The translations under genes were made by a program, and so were the position numbers. From contig JAEUHH010000107.1 of assembly GCA_016795505.1 (NCBI GenBank), forward strand, positions 1-64,000: a stretch of DNA of 64,000 bases, in the 5' to 3' direction. This document shows positions 45,985 to 55,230 of the stretch, piece after piece; the stretch's first letter is position 1, and the number at the start of each line of letters is the position of its first letter. The notes beneath the pieces were generated by a model. It was not told the origin of the DNA. It was given only the letters and a program-made list of their open reading frames with translations, and searched no databases. This DNA comes from Verrucomicrobiales bacterium. Its GTDB lineage: Bacteria > Verrucomicrobiota > Verrucomicrobiia > Verrucomicrobiales > DEV007.

Positions 45985-47472
45985 TCACTCCGCCCAGCCT
46001 TTGCTCCGCTCGACCGCGCGGGACCAGCCGCGGCGCATCGCTTCCGCATCCGCGGCAGGCCGCTGGGGGGCAAACCGGGTGTCCACCTGCCAGTGGCTGG
46101 CGATCTCCTCCCGACCCGACCACACCCCGACCGCCAGACCCGCCAGATAGGCGGCGCCGAGGGCGGTCGTCTCGACGCAGGTGGGCCGCACCACACCGCG
46201 CTGGAGCAGGTCGGCCTGGATCTGCATCAGCAGGTCGCTGCGGGCGGCGCCGCCATCGACGCGCAACTCCGCCAGGTCGATGCCCGAGTCGCGCTCCATG
46301 CAGCCGATCAGGTCGGCGCTCTGGAGGGCGATGCTTTCCAGGGCCGCGCGGCAGAAATGGGCGCGATTCGTGCCCCGCGTCATCCCAAAAGCCGCCCCAC
46401 GTGCATAGGGATCCCAATGCGGCGCCCCCAGACCGGCAAAAGCCGGCACCAGATAGAGCCCGTTCGCATCCGGCACCGTCGCGGCGACCTCGTCGCACTC
46501 GCGCGCACTGCCGATCATCCGCAATTCGTCGCGCAGCCACTGGATCACCGCGCCGCCGATGAAAACGGAACCCTCCAACGCATACTCGACTCGTCCGCCG
46601 ATGCTCGACGCGATGGTGGTGAGCAGATTGTTCCGCGAGGGCACGGGCGTCTCCCCCGTGTTCATCAGCAGGAAACAACCGGTGCCATAGGTGTTCTTGG
46701 CCATCCCCGGCGCGAAACACGCCTGCCCGAACAGCGCCGCCTGCTGGTCGCCGGCATTGCCCGCGATGGGAATGCCGTTCAGTTCGGCGATGCCTGCCAC
46801 TTCACCCACCACTTCGCTGGAGCCCGTGACTGTCGGCAGCAGGGCGCGGGGAATGTCCAGCGCCGCGAGACAATCCTCGTCCCAGGCCGCCGAAGCCAGC
46901 CCGAGCAGCAGGGTGCGGCTGGCATTGGTCGCATCCGTCGCATGAACCCGCCCGGCGGTGAGATTCCAGATCAGCCACGAATCGATGGTGCCGAACGCCA
47001 GTTCCCCCGCCTCGGCCCGCGCCCGGGCGCCCGGCACCTGGTCGAGGATCCAGCGCACCTTTGTGCCGCTGAAATAGGGATCGATCCGCAGACCGGTCCG
47101 CTCGATGAAAAGCGCCTCGCTGCCCGCGGCTTTCATCGACCCACAAAAATCCGACGTGCGCCGGTCCTGCCACACGATCGCCGGATGGATCGGTACTCCG
47201 GTGCGGCGGTCCCACACCACGGTGGTCTCCCGTTGATTGGTGATGCCGATGCCGGCGATGTCACCCCGCTGGAGCCCTGACCGGGCCAGCGCCTCGATGG
47301 CCACGGCCCGCTGATTTTCCCAAATTTCCTGCGCATCATGCTCCACCCAGCCGGCTTGGGGATAAAACTGCCGGTGTTCCCGCTGGGCCACCGCCACGGG
47401 AGAGCCGTGCTCGTCAAACACGATGGCGCGGGAGCTGGTGGTGCCTTGATCGAGGGAGAGCAGGTGTTTCAT
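45985..47472 (-). CDS. glpK: glycerol kinase
   Basis: This encodes 495 residues. The phosphate-binding '[16 protein letters not shown]' (Asp8), '[17 protein letters not shown]', '[13 protein letters not shown]' and '[20 protein letters not shown]' motifs are complete. FGGY-family enzyme phosphorylating glycerol to glycerol-3-phosphate. It has standard length. No glpF or glpD is adjacent. Its promoter must lie in the 159-bp divergent region before the amidohydrolase gene. Confidence 0.95.
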   Translation of the reverse strand: MKHLLSLDQGTTSSRAIVFDEHGSPVAVAQREHRQFYPQAGWVEHDAQEIWENQRAVAIEALARSGLQRGDIAGIGITNQRETTVVWDRRTGVPIHPAIVWQDRRTSDFCGSMKAAGSEALFIERTGLRIDPYFSGTKVRWILDQVPGARARAEAGELAFGTIDSWLIWNLTAGRVHATDATNASRTLLLGLASAAWDEDCLAALDIPRALLPTVTGSSEVVGEVAGIAELNGIPIAGNAGDQQAALFGQACFAPGMAKNTYGTGCFLLMNTGETPVPSRNNLLTTIASSIGGRVEYALEGSVFIGGAVIQWLRDELRMIGSARECDEVAATVPDANGLYLVPAFAGLGAPHWDPYARGAAFGMTRGTNRAHFCRAALESIALQSADLIGCMERDSGIDLAELRVDGGAARSDLLMQIQADLLQRGVVRPTCVETTALGAAYLAGLAVGVWSGREEIASHWQVDTRFAPQRPAADAEAMRRGWSRAVERSKGWAE

Positions 47473-47631
47473 GGGGTTGGGCGGGGATGGGTGAATCGCA
47501 ACGGTCCGGCATCTTGACGGAAATCCACCCGCCTGTCCATCCCGCGGCGCGATCGGGTATGGCTTTTCCCCTTTTCAAGAGTCGGGAAGTCCCGTTTCCT
47601 GAGGCATCGAACGCCCATCCCCCACCCGACC

Positions 47632-48573
47632 ATGACCAACCGCCGCGACTTCCTCAAAACCTCCGGTGCCGCCAGTGCCGCCCTGCTCGGTGCCACCGCG
47701 CCCCTCGCCGCCGCCGAGAAACCCGGCCGCATCATCGACTGCCACACCCATTTCTACGATCCCACCCGCCCCGAGGGCGTGCCCTGGCCCGGCAAAGGCA
47801 CCCCTCTCTACCGCCGCGTCCTGCCCGATGACTGGATGGCCATCGCCGGACCGCACGGCGTCACCGAGACGGTCGTGGTCGAAGCCAGCCCGTGGGTCGA
47901 GGACAACCAGTTCCTCCTCGATCTCGCGGCCAAGGACAAACGCCTGCTCGGCATCATCGGCAATCTCGACCCGGCCTCGCCCGACTTCGCAGCGAATGTG
48001 AAACGCTTCGCCGCCAACCCGCTCTACCGGGGCATCCGCATCGCCTCGGCCAAGGCCGCGCTGCCCGAGAACGCCGCCGCCTACTCCGCCGGCCTGAAAG
48101 AACTCGCCGCCCACGACCTGGTCCTCGACATCAACGGCGGTCCCGCCACCCCCGGCATCGCCGCCACCCTGGCCCGGCAGCACCCCGACCTCACCGTCAT
48201 CGTCAACCACTGCGGAAATCCCGGCGACGCCGCCAAGCCCCTGCCCGACGAGTGGAAAGCCGGCATCGCCGCCGCCGCCGCGCTGCCCAATGTGTTCTGC
48301 AAAGTCTCCGCCCTCGTCGAAGGCGTCCGCGGCGAGCCCGGCAAGGCGCCGACCGACCCCGGCTACTACCTGCCCATCCTCGACACCCTCTGGCAGGCCT
48401 TCGGCCAGGATCGGCTCATCTACGGCAGCAACTGGCCCGTCTCCGACCGCGGCGCGCCCTACGCGACCGTCATCGACATCGTGAAGGCCTACTTCGGGGG
48501 CAAAGGCGACGCCGCCTCCGAGGCTTACTTTTGGAAGAATTCCCGCACCGCCTACCGCTGGCAGGAACGCTGA
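47632..48573 (+). CDS. Tat-exported TIM-barrel amidohydrolase (amidohydrolase_2 type)
   Basis: This encodes 313 residues. A twin-arginine signal (NRRDFLKTSGAASAALLG) is followed by a metal-dependent hydrolase barrel beginning 'IIDCHTHFYDPT' (His38, His40), with 'LTVIVNHCGNPG' and 'RLIYGSNWPVSD' holding the later His and catalytic Asp-like residues. The family includes lactonases and decarboxylases; the substrate is not identifiable. The next gene (18 bp downstream) is also Tat-exported, so they probably work on the same carbohydrate-derived compounds. Confidence 0.85.
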   Translation: MTNRRDFLKTSGAASAALLGATAPLAAAEKPGRIIDCHTHFYDPTRPEGVPWPGKGTPLYRRVLPDDWMAIAGPHGVTETVVVEASPWVEDNQFLLDLAAKDKRLLGIIGNLDPASPDFAANVKRFAANPLYRGIRIASAKAALPENAAAYSAGLKELAAHDLVLDINGGPATPGIAATLARQHPDLTVIVNHCGNPGDAAKPLPDEWKAGIAAAAALPNVFCKVSALVEGVRGEPGKAPTDPGYYLPILDTLWQAFGQDRLIYGSNWPVSDRGAPYATVIDIVKAYFGGKGDAASEAYFWKNSRTAYRWQER

Positions 48574-48591
48574 TTCCCCACCCGCTCCGAC

Positions 48592-49854
48592 ATGCTCCCC
48601 ACCCGCCGCCATTTTCTCCGGCAGACCACCGTGGCCGGCGCCTCGGCCGTCGGCTTGGCCGCTTTCCCCCGCCCGGCCCGCGCCGCGAAGCCGTCACCCG
48701 CGCCGGTGCGCGCCATCACTCGCGGACCGGGGCATCATTGGTTTGGCTACTACGACAAGCTTCAGTTCGACCCCACCGACCGCTTTGTCCTCGGCATGCG
48801 GGTCGGCTTCGAGCACCGCACCCCGGCGCCCGATGATGTCATCGAGATCGGCATGGTCGACCTGGAGGAAAAGGACCGCTGGATCCCCCTCGGCGAGAGC
48901 CGCGCCTGGAACTGGCAGCAGGGCTGCATGCTCCAGTGGCTGCCCGGCAGCCCATCGACCGTGCTGTGGAACGACCGCGAGAAAGACCGCTTCGTCTGTC
49001 ACCTCCTCGACGTGAACACCGGCGAGCGCCGCACCGTGCCGCACGCGATCTACTCCGTCAGCCCCGATGGCCGGTCGGCCGTCACCGCCGACTTCGCCCG
49101 CATCGCCGACGTGCGCCCCGGCTACGGCTATGCCGGCCTGAAAGACACCCGCGCCGACCAACTCGCGCCCGACGACACCGGGCTCTTCCACGTCGATCTC
49201 ATCACCGGCGAGTCGCGGCTCATCATTTCCATCGCCCACGTCGCCGCGCTCGGCGAGATCCCGAAGGCCGCGCCGGACATCAAGCATTACTTCAATCACC
49301 TCCTCTACAATCCCGACGGCACCCGTTTCATCGCCCTGCATCGCTGGCGCTACCCCGATGGCAGCCGCCTGACCCGCCTGCTCACCGCCGCGCCCGACGG
49401 ATCGGACATCCGGCTCGTCATCCCGAACGGCTATGCCTCGCATTTCATCTGGCGCGACCCCGCGCACCTTCTGTCCCAGGCCCGCGGATGGCTCGGCAAC
49501 GACGCGTGGGGCAATTTCCTCTTCGCCGATCGGGAAGGCGGCGTCATCGAGGAGATCGGTCGCGGTGTGCTCGATCCCGGCGGCCATTTCACCTACCTGC
49601 GCCGCGGCGAATGGCTCCTCAGCGACACCTATCCGCTGGGACCGGAGCGCTTCCAGACGCCCCACCTGTATCATCTCGCCAGTGGCCGGCGCCTCGACCT
49701 CGGCGACTTCCCCTCGCCGCCCGCCTACACCGGCGAATGGCGCGTCGACACCCATCCCCGCCTCAACCGCGCCGAGACCCGTGTCTGCATCGATTCCGCC
49801 CACGGCGGCAGCGGACGCCAACTCCATCTGATCGACATCGAAGGCCTCGCTTGA
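48592..49854 (+). CDS. Tat-exported beta-propeller protein, oligogalacturonide lyase-like
   Basis: This encodes 420 residues. A Tat signal (TRRHFLRQT) precedes a beta-propeller with repeated blades ('IYSVSPDGRSAVTADFARIA', 'HLLYNPDGTRFIALHRWRYP', 'ETRVCIDSAHGGSGRQLHLI'). 'GHHWFGYYDKLQFDPTDRFV' and the His/Gln-rich blades resemble oligogalacturonide lyase and TolB-like folds. A polysaccharide-related role is plausible but unproven. It is the last gene before the tRNA. Confidence 0.72.
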   Translation: MLPTRRHFLRQTTVAGASAVGLAAFPRPARAAKPSPAPVRAITRGPGHHWFGYYDKLQFDPTDRFVLGMRVGFEHRTPAPDDVIEIGMVDLEEKDRWIPLGESRAWNWQQGCMLQWLPGSPSTVLWNDREKDRFVCHLLDVNTGERRTVPHAIYSVSPDGRSAVTADFARIADVRPGYGYAGLKDTRADQLAPDDTGLFHVDLITGESRLIISIAHVAALGEIPKAAPDIKHYFNHLLYNPDGTRFIALHRWRYPDGSRLTRLLTAAPDGSDIRLVIPNGYASHFIWRDPAHLLSQARGWLGNDAWGNFLFADREGGVIEEIGRGVLDPGGHFTYLRRGEWLLSDTYPLGPERFQTPHLYHLASGRRLDLGDFPSPPAYTGEWRVDTHPRLNRAETRVCIDSAHGGSGRQLHLIDIEGLA

Positions 49855-49922
49855 TCTCCAGCAGCCCGGAGCCCGCCCTGCCAGCCGCCCGGGACCCGAT
49901 GCGAAAAGGCCGAGAAAAGCCC

Positions 49923-49951
49923 TTGCAAAACCCTTTCGCCCCGACACATTA
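49923..49951 (+). promoter_or_regulatory. possible sigma70-type promoter for tRNA-Tyr
   Basis: TTGCAA and ACATTA are separated by 17 bp, 46 bp before the mature tRNA. The -35 match is good and the -10 match weak. Confidence 0.35.
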
Positions 49952-49997
49952 CCGGCTCGCGACAGACGGCGGTCAGACCACCCGCCGGAGCGATTCT

Positions 49998-50082
49998 GGG
50001 TAGGTTCCGGAGCGGTCAAACGGGGCAGACTGTAAATCTGTTGGCTATGCCTTCGAAGGTTCGAATCCTTCCCTGCCCACCA
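49998..50082 (+). tRNA. tRNA-Tyr (GTA anticodon)
   Basis: The 85-nt sequence folds into a class II tRNA. The acceptor stem GGGTAGG/CCTGCCC has one U-G pair. The anticodon loop CTGTAAA gives GTA. A long variable arm is present, as expected for tyrosine. The T arm is GAAGG-TTCGAAT-CCTTC, and A-CCA is encoded at the 3' end (50079-50082). It marks the left edge of the restriction-modification region. Confidence 0.95.
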
Positions 50083-50206
50083 CTTTCTTTCCGCCTCAAT
50101 CCGTTCGGTTGAGGCCTCCCGGAAAAAGCCATCCCCGGATTTTCCACCGTCCTTTCGATGCCTCCAACTCGAAAGCCGCAGCGGCGCCCGGTTCAGGCTC
50201 GGGCGG

Positions 50207-50284
50207 GTTTCCGATCAGACCGGGTTCCGTCGGAGAGGAGACAGGGTTCGATCGGAGAGGCAAGAGGGTTGGATCGGAGAGTCG
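50207..50284. repeat. dispersed 22-nt-period repeat, copy 5
   Basis: Three imperfect units run TTCCGATCAGACCGGGTTCC, GTCGGAGAGGAGACAGGGTT, CGATCGGAGAGGCAAGAGGG, then TTGGATCGGAGAG. The copy abuts the hsdM stop (50290) and fills the last part of the 207-bp gap after the tRNA. It may act as the hsdM terminator. Confidence 0.65.
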
Positions 50285-50289
50285 CGAAA

Positions 50290-51903
50290 TCAGGGCAGCG
50301 GCTTCAGCCCGAGTTCTTGGAGAAAGGCGTTGTGCTTGCGGGTGGCCTCCTGGATGGCGGCGTCGATCTCGACCAGTTGTTGGTGGGTGGCCGCCAGATC
50401 GATTTCGTCTTCGGCCACCGCCGTGCTGATGTAGCGCGAGATATTCAGGTTGTAGTCGTTCTTTTCGATCTCTGCCATGCCGACCCGACGGGAGTAGCGG
50501 TCTTCCTCGGAGCGGTTCTGGTAGGTGCTGATGATCTTGGCGATGTGCTCCGCGCTCAGTTGGTTCTGGCGCTTGCCTTTCACAAAGTGCTCGGCGGCGT
50601 TGATGAAGAGCACGTCGTCGGGCTTCTTGCACTTCTTGAGCACCAGGATGCAGACCGGGATGCCGGTGGAGTAGAAGAGATTGGCAGGCAGGCCGATGAT
50701 GGTGTCGATGTGGCCGTCCTTCAGCAGCTTGGTGCGGATGCGTTCCTCGGCTCCGCCGCGGAAGAGCACGCCGTGGGGCAGGATGATCGCCATCACGCCT
50801 TCATCCTTGAGGTAGTGGAAGCCGTGCAGCAGGAAGGCGAAGTCGGCGGCGGACTTGGGGGCGAGGCCGTGGCTTTTGAAGCGCACGTCGTCGGCCAGTG
50901 CGTCAGTGGGTTCCCAGCGCAGGCTGAAGGGTGGATTGGCGACGATGGCGTCGAAGCTCGGTTTCCGGGCCGGGTTCTGCTCCCGCATCACGTCCCACTC
51001 GTTGAGCAGGGTGTCGCCGTGGAAGATCTCGAACTCCGTGTCCTTCACCCCGTGCAGCAGCATGTTCATGCGGGCGAGGTTGTAGGTGGTGATGTTCTTC
51101 TCCTGGCCGAAGATCTTGCCGATGGTGCCGCCCGTCTGGGCCACCTTCTTGCGGACGTTGAGCAGCAGGGAGCCGGAGCCGCAGGTCATGTCCATCACGC
51201 TCTCCAACCGCTTCTTGATGCCGGTCTTCGGCTCCTGGCTGTCCAGCGTGACGATGGCCGAGAGCACGTCGGAAATTTGCTGCGGGGTGTAGAACTCGCC
51301 CGCCTTCTTGCCCGCCCCGGCGGCGAACTGGCCGATCAGGTATTCGTAGGCATCGCCCAGTGCATCCACATCCGTGGAGAATTCCGCCAGCCCTTCGGCG
51401 ATCTTCTGGATGATGGTGCAGAGCTTGGCGTTCCGGTCGGCGTAGGTCTTGCCCAGCTTGGGAGAACTCAGGTCAATCTCGGAGAACAGGCCCTGAAAGG
51501 TGCTCTCGAAGGATTCCGTCTCGATGTATTTGAAGCCCGCTTGAAGCGTGTTCAGCAGCTCCGCGTTCTGGGTGCGGGCCAGGTTGGCGATGCTATTCCA
51601 GAGGTGGGCGGGCTGGATGACGTAGTGCACCTTGCGCCGCATCTGCTTCTCGAACGCCGGGATGTCATCGACATTGTTCGCATACCACAGCGCCAGCGGC
51701 ACCTTGCGGGCGTCTCCGCCCACATCAGGGTAATCCCGCCCCAGCTCCTTCTTCGCCGCCGTCTCGTAGTTGTCCGAGAGGTAGCGCAGGAAGAGGAAGG
51801 ACAGCATGTAGTCGCGGAAATCGTCCGCATCCATCGCCCCGCGCAGTTGGTCGGCGATGGCCCAGAGGGTGCTGCCCAGTGGTTTTTGGTTGGTGTCGGT
51901 CAT
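50290..51903 (-). CDS. hsdM: type I restriction-modification DNA methyltransferase subunit
   Basis: This encodes 537 residues from the ATG at 51903, which overlaps the stop of the 66-aa gene (ATGA). An HsdM_N helical domain (about 8-150) is followed by the N6-adenine methyltransferase domain with SAM motif 'MDMTCGSGSLLL' (about 237-248) and the catalytic 'VANPPFSL' (NPPF 323-326). It methylates adenine at the site chosen by HsdS. Length and motifs look intact. It is the last gene of a locus transcribed right to left and separated from hsdS by the RAYT and zeta genes. Confidence 0.94.
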   Translation of the reverse strand: MTDTNQKPLGSTLWAIADQLRGAMDADDFRDYMLSFLFLRYLSDNYETAAKKELGRDYPDVGGDARKVPLALWYANNVDDIPAFEKQMRRKVHYVIQPAHLWNSIANLARTQNAELLNTLQAGFKYIETESFESTFQGLFSEIDLSSPKLGKTYADRNAKLCTIIQKIAEGLAEFSTDVDALGDAYEYLIGQFAAGAGKKAGEFYTPQQISDVLSAIVTLDSQEPKTGIKKRLESVMDMTCGSGSLLLNVRKKVAQTGGTIGKIFGQEKNITTYNLARMNMLLHGVKDTEFEIFHGDTLLNEWDVMREQNPARKPSFDAIVANPPFSLRWEPTDALADDVRFKSHGLAPKSAADFAFLLHGFHYLKDEGVMAIILPHGVLFRGGAEERIRTKLLKDGHIDTIIGLPANLFYSTGIPVCILVLKKCKKPDDVLFINAAEHFVKGKRQNQLSAEHIAKIISTYQNRSEEDRYSRRVGMAEIEKNDYNLNISRYISTAVAEDEIDLAATHQQLVEIDAAIQEATRKHNAFLQELGLKPLP

Positions 51904-52100
51904 GGTTTGGGGGCGTTTCCTTCGGCGCTTCGACGGAGTTCTTCCGCGGAGAGCCGCAGCAGCTTCCCGTCCTTCACGATGATCAGATCGGTGTCCGTCT
52001 GAATGGCGACCTTTCGCGCGGCGGCTGCCGATCGCCGCAGGGCGTTGAGCGAGCCGCGCAGGGCTGGATTCTTGGCTTTCGTGATGTCGTTGGTCTTCAT
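51900..52100 (-). CDS. small protein between zeta-like kinase and hsdM
   Basis: This encodes 66 residues. Its start (52100) overlaps the stop of the zeta-like gene and its stop overlaps the hsdM start, both as ATGA, which strongly supports it as a real translated gene. It is basic at the N-terminus (MKTNDITKAKNPALRG) and has a short beta-like middle (AIQTDTDLIIVKDGKLLRLS). I do not recognise a family. By position it could be the antitoxin or partner of the kinase; that is inference. Confidence 0.7.
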   Translation of the reverse strand: MKTNDITKAKNPALRGSLNALRRSAAAARKVAIQTDTDLIIVKDGKLLRLSAEELRRSAEGNAPKP

Positions 52101-52615
52101 TGGTTTTCCTCCAATTCGAGCAGGACGGGAGTTTCTCCCACATTATCAAACAGCGCCCACGCATCCACCGCGGACTTGTAGGCCTCGTGAAAGTTCCGCA
52201 GCCCGGCGGCAAAGCGCCGCCGGATCACCGCTTCCGGAATGTCATGCCCGCCTTGCTTCACGCGTTCGGCCACCCGGGCGATCGCCGTTTCCGCGTTTGG
52301 AAGGCAGAGGAAGAACAGGCTCACGTGGTAGCCTTGCTCCCGCCATTGCCGGATGCGGGGCAGATAACTGTGGCCGGAAAGCGTGGTCTCAAAGGCGAAG
52401 CTCTCTCCCCGGCGCGCGCAGTCTGCTATCTCCTCCAGCATCAGTCGCCCGGCCTTGAGGGCGGCGGCTTCGGGCGCGAAGGGGGAAAGCCCTGCCGCGA
52501 TCAGGTCCGCATTGATGAAGCGGCTGCACTGCGCCTCCTCCGGCAGGAAGGAACGGGCAAAGGTCGTTTTCCCCGCCCCGTTCGGCCCGGCAATGATGAT
52601 GATCTTCTTGCTCAT
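52097..52615 (-). CDS. zeta-toxin-like P-loop kinase
   Basis: This encodes 172 residues. The Walker A 'IIIIAGPNGAGKTTFARSFL' (Gly10-Thr17) and the 'FINADLIAAGLSPFAPEAAA' segment are those of zeta-toxin and AAA_33-type kinases, followed by 'FAFETTLSGHSYLPRIRQWR' and 'HDIPEAVIRRRFAAGLRNF'. Zeta toxins phosphorylate UDP-N-acetylglucosamine; short homologues are common beside a small protein and may not be toxic. Overlap with the next gene marks an operon. Confidence 0.82.
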   Translation of the reverse strand: MSKKIIIIAGPNGAGKTTFARSFLPEEAQCSRFINADLIAAGLSPFAPEAAALKAGRLMLEEIADCARRGESFAFETTLSGHSYLPRIRQWREQGYHVSLFFLCLPNAETAIARVAERVKQGGHDIPEAVIRRRFAAGLRNFHEAYKSAVDAWALFDNVGETPVLLELEENQ

Positions 52616-52621
52616 GGCGTT

Positions 52622-53074
52622 TCAGTCCCAGACATAGCGTTCGTCATATTCGATTCCGTATTTCTTGAGAAAGGCGCGGTATTCGTCCTGGAAAGTTCGC
52701 GTCTTGTGATGCTCCACCTGGTTGTCGATGTAGAGGAGCAGTGCATTCAGGTCAGATGGCCCCACGGAAAAAGCACCGTAGCCGCGTTGCCAGGCAAATG
52801 CGGCCAATGCAGGCGATTGGGTTTTCAGCCATTTGGAGGACGACGTCTTCAATTCCTCGATGAGCTGGGCCATGGTGATCGTTCGGGAGAGCCGGACGGC
52901 AAGATGCACATGATCCGCCACACCTCCGACGCGGAAACATTCGCAATCCACATTGCGGGCGACCGTCGCGAGATAGGCGTGCAGCGGGGGGCGCACCGTG
53001 CCGTCGAGCACGGGAGCCCGGTCTTTGGTGCTAAAGACGATGTGCGTCAGGAGATACGAGAGCGATTGTGGCAT
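52622..53074 (-). mobile_element. REP-associated tyrosine transposase (RAYT, IS200/Y1 family)
   Basis: This encodes 150 residues. The HUH motif is in 'GGVADHVHLAVRL' (His55, His57) and the catalytic tyrosine in 'LLLYIDNQVEHHKTRTFQDE' (Tyr115). 'KWLKTQSPALAAFAWQRGYG' and the C-terminus 'YGIEYDERYVWD' are typical. Such proteins nick and move REP sequences. It is next to an inverted pair of REP-like hairpins (53089-53345). No second open frame or terminal repeats of a full IS are seen. It separates hsdS from the rest of the hsd operon. Confidence 0.88.
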
Positions 53075-53088
53075 GGCGCGGCGGGATG

Positions 53089-53345
53089 GGTCGGGCTTTC
53101 AGCCCTCATGCGGTATCCGTGGGCATGTCCTGGGGCGTTGCCCCAGGCTGGTATAAAGATGCGCCGTTGGCGCGGAAGACGGGAGCACGGCGCGGAAGAA
53201 GGGACCTTATCGAGGAAGAAGAGCCACGTCCGTGATTTGTGGCCCTTGTCGGATTCTGAGGGCCAAAGGCCCAAAGCCATACCAGCCTGGGGCATCGCCC
53301 CAGGAACCGCGAACGCGACACATTCCGAGGGCTGAAAGCCCGACC
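53089..53345. repeat. inverted REP/BIME element beside the RAYT
   Basis: The left outer arm GGTCGGGCTTTCAGCCCTC (53089-53107) is a perfect 19-bp inverted match to 53327-53345. The inner arm 53129-53154, which contains CCTGGGGCGTTGCCCCAGG and a trailing CTGGTAT, matches 53279-53304 inverted with one mismatch. Each arm is itself a hairpin. Small hairpins GCGCCGTTGGCGC and GGGCCAAAGGCCC lie between them. The 333-bp gap 53075-53407 holds this element and no gene. Confidence 0.8.
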
Positions 53346-53407
53346 TATCCGCACGAGGGCATGACCCACCGCCGCATTCACACCAACGATCATCTCATTC
53401 ACCGCGC

Positions 53408-54736
53408 TCATCCCGCCACCTCCTCCGGGGATGGGAAAAGCTGCTGCATCAGGCCGCGCTTGTGGGTCTTGAGGGCTTCGAGCTTTTCGGCTTCGGCGGC
53501 GATCCGGGCGTCGAGGCTGCTCAGGCACGTGGCGATGCGTTGTTGTTCTTCGAGCGGTAATATTGGAATCTCCATTTGTTTGAGGTGACTGGGGCCAAAG
53601 TGCTTTATGCCGCCACCTACCGCCGCTGTCTCCACCTGCCGCTCGAAGTGCGGACTTCCCAAATAGGTTTTCAAGTAACCCCGATCCAATCGGTCGCTAC
53701 TCGGCCTGAACCGAATAAGCCCGGTGTAGAAGACGGCACCTGCTGCCGCTTCAGTAACCAGAGATGAGAGGCCAAATGTAGCGCTGGTCGATATGAGCAG
53801 ATCGTTGCTCTCCAAACGGAAGTGCGCCCATTTCTGAGCGACTTTTGCGGGGTCCAGGAAATTGCATCCATCGAGTGTTACGACCGGACCGCTGACGCCT
53901 GCGAGTCTAACAAGCGGCACGCCTTCGGAATGAAAATCGACAGCCATAATTCCCGGGCCTTCCTGAAAGAAAGCGACCTCAGGCAAGGCGACGATTGCCC
54001 AATCCTCCCGATTCGAAAAGCGGAGGCGGGGTTGGGTTTCGCCTTCGCGGGGGAAAAGCTGCTGCATCAGCCCTTTTTTATGGGTCTTGAGCGCGTCCAC
54101 TTTCCGCGCTTGCGCGGCCATCAGCTCGTCCACCGAACTCAGGCACTCGGCGATTTTTTGTTGTTCGGCGGGAGATGGGAGAGCGACCTTCAGCGATTTG
54201 ATGATCTGAAGATTGAGCCCGCCTCGGCCCTCTCCACCTGCCGAGAGACGCCTCAGCTCATTGTATCTCTTATCCAGATCGTGATAGAGAAAGTCACTAT
54301 TGAAGGCGGAGTCGTTCGGAAAAATCGCGGCGATTGATTGGTTGGTGCACAGCTCGACCAGATTCAATGCCACTGTGCCGCGTGTCTTCCCTTGCCCAGC
54401 CAGGCCTATCAAGACACAGCGGGGAGGAATCAGTTTGGTGCTGGAATTATTCAGACCTTCAAGAGTGATCCTGCCCTGCACCTCAGACACCTTTTTGTCA
54501 TTCAGTTCACCAGAGTTCATCCACCTGATGTCCCCACCCCAGAACTTCTTCTCGGAAGTGCTCGGCGTTCCCCCAGCAATGACGGTATCGGAAATCCTTC
54601 CCACAGTGGTTTCGCTCCAGCTTGGCAAGTCCCGAAACTCCGGAAACCGCAGCTTCGGCACCCGCGCGGGCTTGGCCTCTTCCTTTTGGGGCTCACGCGA
54701 AGACGCGAAGGCGCGAAGGGTTTTTGCTTTTTCCAT
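53408..54736 (-). CDS. hsdS: type I restriction-modification specificity subunit
   Basis: This encodes 442 residues from the ATG at 54736, overlapping the stop of the GxxExxY gene by one base (TGATG). It has two target-recognition domains (about 30-210 and 235-410), each followed by a conserved helix. The helices are near-repeats of each other ('EQQKIAECLSSVDELM...DALKTHKKGLMQQLFP' and 'EQQRIATCLSSLDARI...EALKTHKRGLMQQLFP'). HsdS reads the two halves of the bipartite DNA site. The first about 25 residues carry a nonamer-type DNA repeat (54692-54720). The specificity cannot be predicted. Confidence 0.92.
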   Translation of the reverse strand: MEKAKTLRAFASSREPQKEEAKPARVPKLRFPEFRDLPSWSETTVGRISDTVIAGGTPSTSEKKFWGGDIRWMNSGELNDKKVSEVQGRITLEGLNNSSTKLIPPRCVLIGLAGQGKTRGTVALNLVELCTNQSIAAIFPNDSAFNSDFLYHDLDKRYNELRRLSAGGEGRGGLNLQIIKSLKVALPSPAEQQKIAECLSSVDELMAAQARKVDALKTHKKGLMQQLFPREGETQPRLRFSNREDWAIVALPEVAFFQEGPGIMAVDFHSEGVPLVRLAGVSGPVVTLDGCNFLDPAKVAQKWAHFRLESNDLLISTSATFGLSSLVTEAAAGAVFYTGLIRFRPSSDRLDRGYLKTYLGSPHFERQVETAAVGGGIKHFGPSHLKQMEIPILPLEEQQRIATCLSSLDARIAAEAEKLEALKTHKRGLMQQLFPSPEEVAG

Positions 54737-55222
54737 CAGTAGATCCCTCCTTCTTCTTCGCGACTTCGCGACTTCGCGTGAGATTCCTGATTCAATCTGA
54801 GACGAGAAAATTGGGTATCGGTATGGTGATTGACGATACGCTTGCATCCTTCCTTGAACGTCGGAGCTCCGAAATTGATCAGCAGCCCCAGCGGCAGATT
54901 CAGCAAACGCAAATAGGTAAGGACTTGCTTGGAATGAACGGGGAGAAGGTACTCAACTGACTTCAGCTCGATCAAAAGCCGATCTTCCACGATCAAGTCT
55001 GCACGAAAGCCCTCCTCAAAAGTCATTCCCAACAGCCGTATGGGCACGGGAACCTGCCGCTTCACCACCAATCCCTGATCCGTGAGCATCCTGGCCAAAA
55101 CCACCTCATAAACCGTCTCCAACAAACCAGGCCCCGCCTCGACATGCAGCTTGTAGCCACAGTCCACTACGATAGCGGACAACTCCTCCACATCCCTTCG
55201 CGCCTTCGCGTCTTCGCGTGAG
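54692..55222. repeat. nonamer-type repeats flanking the GxxExxY gene
   Basis: Three short arrays of a CTTCGCGAC-like nonamer ending in CGTGAG lie at 54692-54720 (one orientation) and at 54756-54782 and 55194-55222 (the other). They encode the first residues of HsdS and both ends of the GxxExxY protein. A related array built on CTCTGCGCC and ending GTGAAAT is at 60829-60857. Confidence 0.7.
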
Positions 55223-55230
55223 TCATTCAT
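54736..55230 (-). CDS. GxxExxY family protein (PD-(D/E)XK-like)
   Basis: This encodes 164 residues. The family motif appears as 'GPGLLETVYEVVLARML' (G-x-L-L-E-x-x-Y), and 'GFRADLIVEDRLLIELKSVE' is a PD-(D/E)XK-like D-x(n)-ELK site. Function is unknown; a nuclease-like or regulatory role is discussed for the fold. The gene is embedded in the hsd operon: its start overlaps the hsdR stop (ATGA), and its stop overlaps the hsdS start (TGATG). The N-terminus (MNDSREDAKARRD) is encoded by a nonamer repeat. Confidence 0.82.
   Translation of the reverse strand: MNDSREDAKARRDVEELSAIVVDCGYKLHVEAGPGLLETVYEVVLARMLTDQGLVVKRQVPVPIRLLGMTFEEGFRADLIVEDRLLIELKSVEYLLPVHSKQVLTYLRLLNLPLGLLINFGAPTFKEGCKRIVNHHTDTQFSRLRLNQESHAKSRSREEEGGIY

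Noticed and set aside
50158-52002. 614-codon plus-strand open frame
   Set aside because: It is antisense to hsdM.
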